Shown here: positions 57,761 through 64,000 of the stretch, piece after piece
How the letters are laid out: each line of letters starts with the position of its first letter
Position numbering within the stretch: the stretch's first letter is position 1
Source of the DNA: Talpa occidentalis
Taxonomy: Eukaryota > Chordata > Mammalia > Eulipotyphla > Talpidae
Reading direction: 5' to 3'
DNA length: 64,000 nucleotides
Assembly: GCF_014898055.3 (NCBI RefSeq)
Contig: NW_023601433.1
Coordinates: 46,123,876 to 46,187,875, forward strand
The notes under the pieces: model-generated
Databases searched by the model: none
What the model was told of the DNA's origin: nothing
Seen by the model: the letters and a program-made list of their open reading frames with translations, nothing else
Program-made: the position numbers and the translations under genes

Positions 57761-58097
57761 GGACCTTCTCAGTGGCGCAGAGGGTTGAGCGTCATGCTGT
57801 GAAGCTGTCCACAGCCTCTGCAGCGCTGGTTGGATTCCCAGCTGTTCAGGGAGATACCCACATGGTGCAGCAGACCTCTCCTGTCCTGCCCGCTGCTCCC
57901 CTCAGCATTGTCTCCTGTCTGTCCGTCTGTTCTGCTCCCTGCTCTGTCTCTGGTGAATCCTCTCACCCCCCCATGTCTCTGTCCTGTGCCCCAGTTCTTG
58001 TATAAATAAATATTTAAAAAAAAAAAGGGGGAAAAAAGAAAATGCTAACTTCTATCAGGAATGTGTGAAAAAGATCCAATAAATTCTAAAACTTAAA
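57761..58097 (+). mobile_element. Composite retroposon: SINE plus extra poly-A-terminated segment
   Basis: SINE 57761-58026: head ggaccttctcagtggcgcag, tail cttgtataaataaatattta and A-run. Then 58027-58094 (gggggaaaaaagaaaatgct...), with AATAAA at 58078-58083, 11 bases before a second A-run. The flanks aaaaatctacttactga (57744-57760) and aaaaatctgcttattga (58098-58114) match at 15 of 17 positions, both differences being transitions. The 110-codon frame 57673-58005 is a by-product of the SINE. Confidence 0.8.
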
Positions 58098-58289
58098 AAA
58101 AATCTGCTTATTGATTTTGTACTTAAAACATTTAAAGGTATACAATTGTGAGCTTGGTGCCAGCTGGTTTTGTACTAATTGATGTTAGCCTTTTCTCAAG
58201 AATGAAACAACTGACAGGTCAATGTTAAAGGCTACCTTTGGTTCATTTGTATATTAGATATCCTCTTGCTTCCTACCACCACATTGTCA

Positions 58290-58765
58290 ACTTTCGTTCC
58301 TAAACCTTGTCTAATCTAATCTCATCTTCAGTTTTATTTTTTTGAATGTTATTTCAGAGTCATCATACTATGTCCTAACCTTTAAAATTGGCATTTTATT
58401 GAACATAATTCCATGGAGATCCATGCAAGTTTCATTCTTTAGCAATAGTTTATTACTTTTTTTACTGTGTAGTAGTAGTTTATGGTAAGGATGTACAGCA
58501 ATTTGTTTAATCACAACAATTGAAAGACATCTGTTTTCAGTTTTGGGCTATTATGAATATTGTTCAGGTTTTTGAGTAAATATAAATTGCTACTTATCTT
58601 GCATAGCAATGACTGAAATTGCTAAGGAAATGACCAATCTATTTTCTGGAGTATTTGCACCACTTTACAATTCCACCCACCATAGACGTGATCCAGTTTC
58701 TCTAAATCTTTGCTAATGTTGTCATTGTCCTTTTTTTTTTTTTAAACCATTTTGATACTTACACA
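58290..58765 (-). mobile_element. Old L1 3' part (L1M type), minus strand
   Basis: Reverse-complement L1 ORF2 motifs in order: 'ttccatggagatccatgcaagttt', 'actgtgtagtagtagtttatggtaaggatgtac', 'ttgaaagacatctgttttcagttttgggctattatgaatattg', 'tttacaattccaccca...gtttctctaaatctttgctaatgttgtc', 'taaaccattttgatac'. Confidence 0.85.
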
Positions 58766-58789
58766 ATTCTCTCCACTATACCTTAATCA

Positions 58790-59505
58790 TAGAGATGCCA
58801 GTGGGTGTTTTTATGGACTTGGTAGAACCTATAGACTCAAGGTCTATACTCTGGAATCTCCTTCAATTTTACTCTACACTGCGCCAGGAGTGTTTTGTTT
58901 TGACAAAAACAAATCTGATCATATAACCTGCCTTTCCAAAACTCCTTAATCATTTCTAATTGTTATTAGAATAAAGGAAGACAAAAAAACGTTTATTAAT
59001 CAAGCTGTAGAACTGTGCATGGTATTTCAAATGATGAACATTTAATGATGAGTGCCAGTGTAAGACTATTTCTAGGCAAGATATTTGTGTTCTTGGAGTT
59101 CACTTTGAATGATGTGGGATCCATGATGTGTGTCTCCAGCCTTACCAGGAACTGCTCTCATTCAGGGTATAGGGCTTGCTTTCAATCTCTCCTGCTTGCT
59201 CTGCTTTCCCTTTGTCACATACCCCCTCTTTTCTGGTTTTTCATCAGACCTCAGTATCCCAGCTACAGGGAAACTTTCCTTGACTTGCACAAATAGGTAC
59301 CATTGAAAACATACACTCTCAATTGTATTTTTTGTTAATATTTTTATACTTGATCATGATTATGTAATATCTTACTCTACCAATTAAATCTAAGTTTCTT
59401 GAGGTCAGAAGCTGCCATTTTTGCTGGTTACTTTTTCACTAGTGCTTGTCACAGGATTGATGTACAATGCCCATCTGTATATATTTATTAAATGAGTCAT
59501 TTCTA
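58790..59505 (+). mobile_element. LINE-2 (L2) remnant
   Basis: 'caaatctgatcatataacctgcctttccaaaactccttaat' (L2: caaatctgatcatgtcactcccctgcttaaaac...), later 'ctgctttccctttgtcac', 'ctacagggaaactttccttgac', and the L2 end 'tctaagtttcttgaggtcagaagctgcc...tgcttgtcacaggattgatg...tatttattaaatgag'. Gapped and diverged; 58990-59150 may be unrelated. The 93-codon frame at 59015-59296 is a by-product. Confidence 0.6.
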
Positions 59506-60688
59506 TCCCTTTGGTGATGTTAAGAGAATTATTAACGTTTTTTAGAGGCACACATTCTTTTAGGAAGTTATTTTAAGGCCTTAAGAGAACAGCTTTATGT
59601 CAAGATAAAACTTTCTAATTTAATTCTGATGTGCTTTTTTTAAAAAAAATATAGCTACTTGAGCTGGGAGTTTAAGTACTGAATTTCATCTTGGTCTTCA
59701 TGTTTTCACAGTATGACTTAGCAGTTGTCCTGCTGACTGGGCTTCAGAGACACTTATAAAAAGACAAGTCAGTTGCTACATAATCACAGAAAGTAAATAG
59801 AGCTTTGGTACATTTTAAAGCTGCACATCTTAAGAAGAACTCTGTAGAAATGACTCATAAATAGTTTCCAACAAGACTCCAGTCAAATGATGATAAAAAT
59901 CTTCTTAAGTCCCAAATATGTGTAAATGAATCCCGATTTGGCTTTGAATTATGCTTTTCCTTTTATTTGATTCATTTTGAAAGTCAGCATAGTGTCATCA
60001 TTGTTTCTTTCAAAAGTAGCAAATGCATCTAAATGTGGACATATGGAATTAGTATGCTTCTGGTGGATAGATTAATCCCCACAAAGTTTGAAAACATAAA
60101 AGCCAAACTTTTGGCATATTTTCAGCTAGACTCTGAGGCATCAGACTAATGGATCTTAATTTTAATGCATGGATATAAATCTAATCGAAAAGGCTATTTA
60201 TGCATATTATAAATTACTGATGAACAGTACATGAAATCCAGTCTGAATTGTCCATTCAAAACCCACATCCAGGTATTCAGACTTGTTATGTATTCACTGT
60301 CCAAGTATTCTTTTTCCACAGGAAAAGAACACATATTTCCATATGTTAATTTAACAAGGTAGAAAATTATTTTGCAGACACACTGACAGATGATGACTTA
60401 CTCCATATACAATAATACTACTGTTCAAGTTTTGTTCTGTTTGAGTTTTCTTTAGCTTATTTCATTCTAGTCCCTTTACATAATTCTTTGCTAATCTAAT
60501 ATTTTCACCCAATCATGTTTAAAACTCATTGCTCCTACTTCTCTTACTTTTTAAGCTAGAACTCCTAGAGACTGGCTTTGAATGTTCTTTCTTCCTCTCC
60601 TTTCACCTATACATTTCAAATCTTTTGACTTTGCCTTCTAAGTGGCTTAAAGTAGGTCATTCTAGTGGTCTCAATTATTTCTGCCACT
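59506..60688. other. Unclassified intergenic stretch
   Basis: No gene or named repeat recognised. Confidence 0.4.
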
Positions 60689-60689
60689 G

Positions 60690-61170
60690 ACCTACTTCAA
60701 TTTATTCTTCTCTTTTGCTTAGACCAATGCAATAGACTCTTTGCATTATCTCCTGGCTTCCATATTCTTCATGTTTCAGTGTATCCCTGACATAGTAATT
60801 AAGCTGATACATTTTAAAGATACAGTTCTAATCATGTCACATTTTGGATTCTCTTATTGCATACTACAAAATAAAACCCAAACTTCATAGGCTAACTCCA
60901 TTCTTTCCAGTTCAATGCCTGCCACCTTCATTTGTATATCATCCCTTACAGATTATTTGCAGTTTACCATGCATTTGTAATTTCACTCATGTTCTTTACT
61001 TGGCATTGTTTCAGTCTTTTTCTGTCTGACACTGTCTTCATTCATCTTTTGAGTCTGAACTTCAGTACCACCTCTTTTCCAAGTCTTCCTTAAGACAAAG
61101 CTGTCATTGCACTTTTATCTTTTTTAATGATCTAAGTATTGTATTTTCATATATAATGAATAGTGTTACC
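60690..61170 (+). mobile_element. LINE-2 (L2) remnant
   Basis: 'cagttctaatcatgtcacattttggattctcttattgcatactacaaaataaaacccaaacttcataggctaac' and 'tttgagtctgaacttcagtaccacctcttttccaagtcttccttaagac' follow the L2 consensus ('ctgatcatgtcactccc...ataaaatccaaactcct...' and 'ctcaaatgtcacctcctcagagaggccttccctgac'). Confidence 0.65.
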
Positions 61171-61234
61171 TAGCACTATCAAACATTTCTTAATTAACTA
61201 CCAAAGTGTCTAATTTCAAAAAAATATATCAAAA

Positions 61235-61500
61235 CAACATACATGCTTTGGCTTAAACAACTGAAATTTATTTTGCACTGTTTTGGTGACTGGAAAGTCC
61301 AAAATCAAGGTGCCAGCAGAAAGGGTTTCATGTCTCTTCTTTTAAAGGCAATACTTTCATTTTAAGGTCTCTACCTTCATGACCGAAATATCTTTGTTAT
61401 CTCCAAAAGGCTCTATCTCCAAATACCATCACATTGAGGATAAGGACATCAATATATGAATTTAGGAGGAAACAAATATTCAGTCCATGGCACACAACAA
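61235..61500 (-). mobile_element. MLT1-like MaLR LTR fragment
   Basis: 'tttggcttaaacaactgaaatttattttgcactgttttggtgactggaaagtccaaaatcaaggtgccagcag', 'ctatctccaaataccatcacattgaggataaggacatcaatatatgaatttagg', 'caaatattcagtccatggca': the antisense reading of the MLT1/MaLR LTR type. The middle is shortened. Confidence 0.7.
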
Positions 61501-61590
61501 CCTTGTGCTATGGATGAAGAAACTGAGGTTCAAGGAGTTCATCCATAATCACACATGTAGTAAATGCGAAATCTGACCAGAATATGCAGT
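61501..61590 (-). mobile_element. MIR fragment
   Basis: 'ggatgaagaaactgaggttcaaggagttcatccataatcacacatgtagtaaatgcgaaatctgacc' is the reverse complement of the MIR core. Confidence 0.7.
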
Positions 61591-62057
61591 CAATTTTGAT
61601 ATTTTATTAATTAAAGATTTTGATAAATTAACTATAACTTTTGTACACTATCTTCTAACATCTTTATATCCTGATGCCTGGTGCATATAAGATAATTATC
61701 TTAGGTCAGGCTTTGGATAAAAGAATCTAAGTTAGATGCTTTTATGTAAATGCTTATTGGAGAGTACGCCTGTGATCAATAACATAAAGGAAAGAAGGAG
61801 GCAGAAGTGGAAAAAGCAAGGGATTGAACTGTGATGCTTTTGCATCAAAAGTCTCAGCTCATCCCACTGGGTAAAAACTGCAAAGGGAGCATTGGTATAG
61901 CTTATGGAAGTGACTTGGACATTTTTCCCTCTTTGACCAGTCACTGAATGCAGGCTATATTAGAGACAGGTTGTAAATCTGTGTGAAGTAGCTGCCTTCA
62001 ATTGTAGACCATTGACAAAATATTGTTAGAATCTGGAGGGGAATTAATACCTCATTG
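61591..62057. other. Unclassified intergenic stretch
   Basis: No gene or named repeat recognised. Confidence 0.4.
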
Positions 62058-62073
62058 TTAGAGAGGAGATCCT

Positions 62074-62342
62074 GGGCTCTCCTGGTGGCATAGGGGTTAA
62101 ATTCTCAGTGCTAGCAAACCTTCTCCAGCCACTGTGGCATAAGTTGGATCCCAGCCAGGGAGCTGACCCATGTGGTACAGCAGACCACTCCTTCTCACCC
62201 ACTGCTCCCCTCAGCAGTGTATTTCAGTAGATCCACCTGTTCTGCTCCCCACTCTGTCTCTGGTGAGTCCTCTCACCCCTCCACACCTCTGGCCTAGACC
62301 CCACTTCTTGTATGCATAAATAAAATACATGTTTTAAAAAAA
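62074..62342 (+). mobile_element. tRNA-derived SINE (GC-tail subfamily)
   Basis: Head gggctctcctggtggcatag, body cagcagtgtatttcagtaga, tail cttgtatgcataaataaaat plus A-run. Flanks ttagagaggagatcct (62058-62073) and ttagaaaggagctcct (62343-62358) match at 14 of 16, so the insertion is moderately old. Confidence 0.93.
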
Positions 62343-62439
62343 TTAGAAAGGAGCTCCTAGGATCCACCACAGCATCTATATTAGTCAGTCATTCTGTCTT
62401 ATCCTTTTATACTCTTGAATTGATCAAGTTACCCTTCTC

Positions 62440-63135
62440 TACTTGATTTACCATTACTATTTGGGAGGTTAAATTCAATATTTTTAGTGAATACTTTTAT
62501 GTTTTTAATGTACATACTTGACCATTTGTTTTGAAGTTAAACACTATCTCTAACTTCCAGTTGACAGAAGGGCATCTGATCACCTCCAATCATGTGTATG
62601 TTGTTGTTTATCTCTTTAATTCCACTGTGTTTATATATACTGTAATTGGTCATTATAATTGCTGCTACATTGTACAGATTCTTTAACATATTTACCATTC
62701 ATTATTTCTTGTAGCTTAACCCCTTTTCTGGGTTTAAATTTATTAAAGTATCTTCTTTGGCAGCTCTTTCAGTGAGAGTCTCTTAAATATAAATTCCCTC
62801 AGTCTTAAATAATCTGAACTTCTTTGGTTTGCCCCCAATTTAGCAGGTTATAGAATTCTAGGATAATAGCTATTTACTTTCAGCATTTGAGAATATTACT
62901 CCATTTCTCCTGGCTTGTAATACTACCTTTGAGCAGTCTTCAGTTGAGATCAATTCCTGGTGTGGTAAATCAATTAATTACTGAATTTGGCTTGCTAAGA
63001 TTTTGTGGAGGATTTTTACATCTAAGCACCTTAGGGATATTACTCTGTATTTTTGTTTTTGTCATTGTCTGCTTTTGGTTCAGAGTAATATTGGCCTTAC
63101 ACTGGGTTTGGAAGCATTCCCTCTTCTTCAAAAAT
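62440..63135 (-). mobile_element. Old L1 fragments, minus strand
   Basis: 62975-63135 matches the reverse complement of the ORF2 reverse-transcriptase region ('ttactgaatttggcttgctaagattttgtggaggatttttacatct', 'attggccttacactgggtttggaagcattccctcttcttca'), which is clear. 62730-62960 ('ggttatagaattctaggataatagc...ctccatttctcctggcttgtaatac') resembles another antisense L1M region, less certainly. The 85-codon frame 62887-63144 is antisense L1. Confidence 0.7.
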
Positions 63136-63137
63136 AT

Positions 63138-63205
63138 CATTTAAATAGGCACTTTTCCAAAGAAGATGCACAAGTAGTCCAATAGGCACATGAAAAAATA
63201 CAATT
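63138..63205 (+). mobile_element. Old L1 ORF2 3' fragment, plus strand
   Basis: 'taaataggcacttttccaaagaagatgcacaagtagtccaataggcacatgaaaaaata' is forward ORF2 near the C-terminus (compare 'ttctctgaagaggaaatgcaaatggccaacagacatatgaaaaaatg' at 56013). It abuts a minus-strand L1 piece, so the L1 is inverted at this point. Confidence 0.65.
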
Positions 63206-64000
63206 TCTGGTTTTATCACTAAATGTCCTTAAATTGTGCCCAGTATTAATGTTAAATCATTGGTAACTGAGGAATTTCAAAATGTTATTACTATTCTAAG
63301 GGAAGTTTTAATGTTGTCAACATTAAAGTATTCACAAATGGTGTTGTCTTTTTAAAACAAAAAAATTGACTAATTATACTTTAATAGTTGTATGTGACTA
63401 ATTATACTTTAATATGTGACCAAAGAGTTTGCTGGAATTCTAAACTTCTAAATAGAGTGTATTGATGCCATATGAAGGTAAATTAAGATATTTTCAAACT
63501 CATAATCCTTAGATACCTGGAAGACTACTGCATCTAAATAGGAAGGTAGTAGAAAATTTAGTTTACTTGGTTTAATATAGCATAAAGGCAAAATTTAAAG
63601 AAAAAAATTTTGTAAATCAAATATACCTTTTTGGCAGAAATAAATGATTTTATGAGTAGACTTTTATATAAACTAATAAAAACTAGTAGTGTGACACTGG
63701 CTCCCTGAATTTGAAGTTACTGGAGCTCAGGAATAACTAGCATGCCAAAATTGTGATCTGCACTCATAGTAGCATTGTAAAACTGACCTAGTTGTTAAAT
63801 TGGTCAAGTTTTCCCAGGTACAAAAGATCAAAAGCCAAGAACTAAAATAAAGTAACCCAAATAAAAATGTCAAGCATATTTGACTCTTGTAACTTATATG
63901 AATGTTCTGTTATTTGTAAAAACATTGATATCTTTGTCATCAAATAAGACCAACTTTTATAATGACTACATTTAAATTGTCATTTAAATTCAATCCTGAA
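63206..64000. other. Unclassified intergenic stretch with a small tandem duplication
   Basis: No gene seen. tgactaattatactttaata is repeated with a 28-bp period at 63367-63394 and 63395-63416. Confidence 0.5.

Overview
This window looks like placental-mammal nuclear DNA: AT-rich, gene-poor and dominated by interspersed repeats. The sequence shows ancient mammalian repeats (MIR, LINE-2, MER5-like, MLT1-like, Tigger), old L1 fragments in both orientations, at least two younger L1 copies, and an abundant tRNA-derived SINE of about 265 bp. The species cannot be fixed by eye. The SINE (tRNA-like head with B box, tail reading about TTCTTGTATAAATAAATAAATCTT plus poly-A) is not primate Alu, rodent B1/B2, carnivore Can-SINE, horse ERE, cetartiodactyl Bov/CHR or the bat VES/Rhin type as I know them. 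A laurasiatherian outside those groups is a guess only.

I found no protein-coding gene, rRNA, tRNA gene, CRISPR array or other prokaryotic feature. The long open frames are either L1 ORF1/ORF2 remnants or chance frames in GC-rich, CT-rich or CpG-rich repeats. No cellular gene family was recognised, so I annotate repeats, broken L1 reading frames, candidate LTRs, simple repeats, one assembly gap, and the stretches where I see nothing.

Layout: 1-4 kb, layered L1 remnants, including a tiny 5'-inverted L1 inserted in an older L1. 4-12.3 kb, mostly unclassified with a MER5-like fragment and one SINE. 12.3-14.3 kb, old L1 pieces in opposite orientations with a nested SINE. 14.7-15.7 kb, candidate minus-strand LTR with an internal minisatellite. 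18-26.3 kb, five SINEs, one ancient LTR-type repeat, L1 remnants and a composite SINE. 27-33 kb, MIR, a short minus-strand L1 and otherwise unclassified DNA. 34-39.9 kb, old L1 with a Tigger transposon inside, flanked by SINEs. 41-45.3 kb, candidate LTR, a 93-bp L1 and an L1 inserted in a MIR. 50.5-52.6 kb, 5' end of a young L1 (CpG-rich 5'UTR plus broken ORF1) running into a 100-N gap. 54.3-57.1 kb, a 5'-truncated L1 with a 17-bp target-site duplication and several extra poly-A-terminated 3' segments. 57.7-64 kb, another composite SINE, L2, MLT1, MIR and old L1.

The best lead is a recurring architecture. Three independent insertions (L1 at 54280-57059, SINEs at 25768-26305 and 57761-58097) carry an extra segment between the element's own poly-A and a second poly-A, all inside one outer target-site duplication. 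In each, an extra segment has AATAAA shortly before its final A-run. This fits 3' transduction or appended RNA 3' ends copied by the L1 machinery; nested insertion into an A-tail is the main alternative. All family names come from recognition by eye, without any database search.
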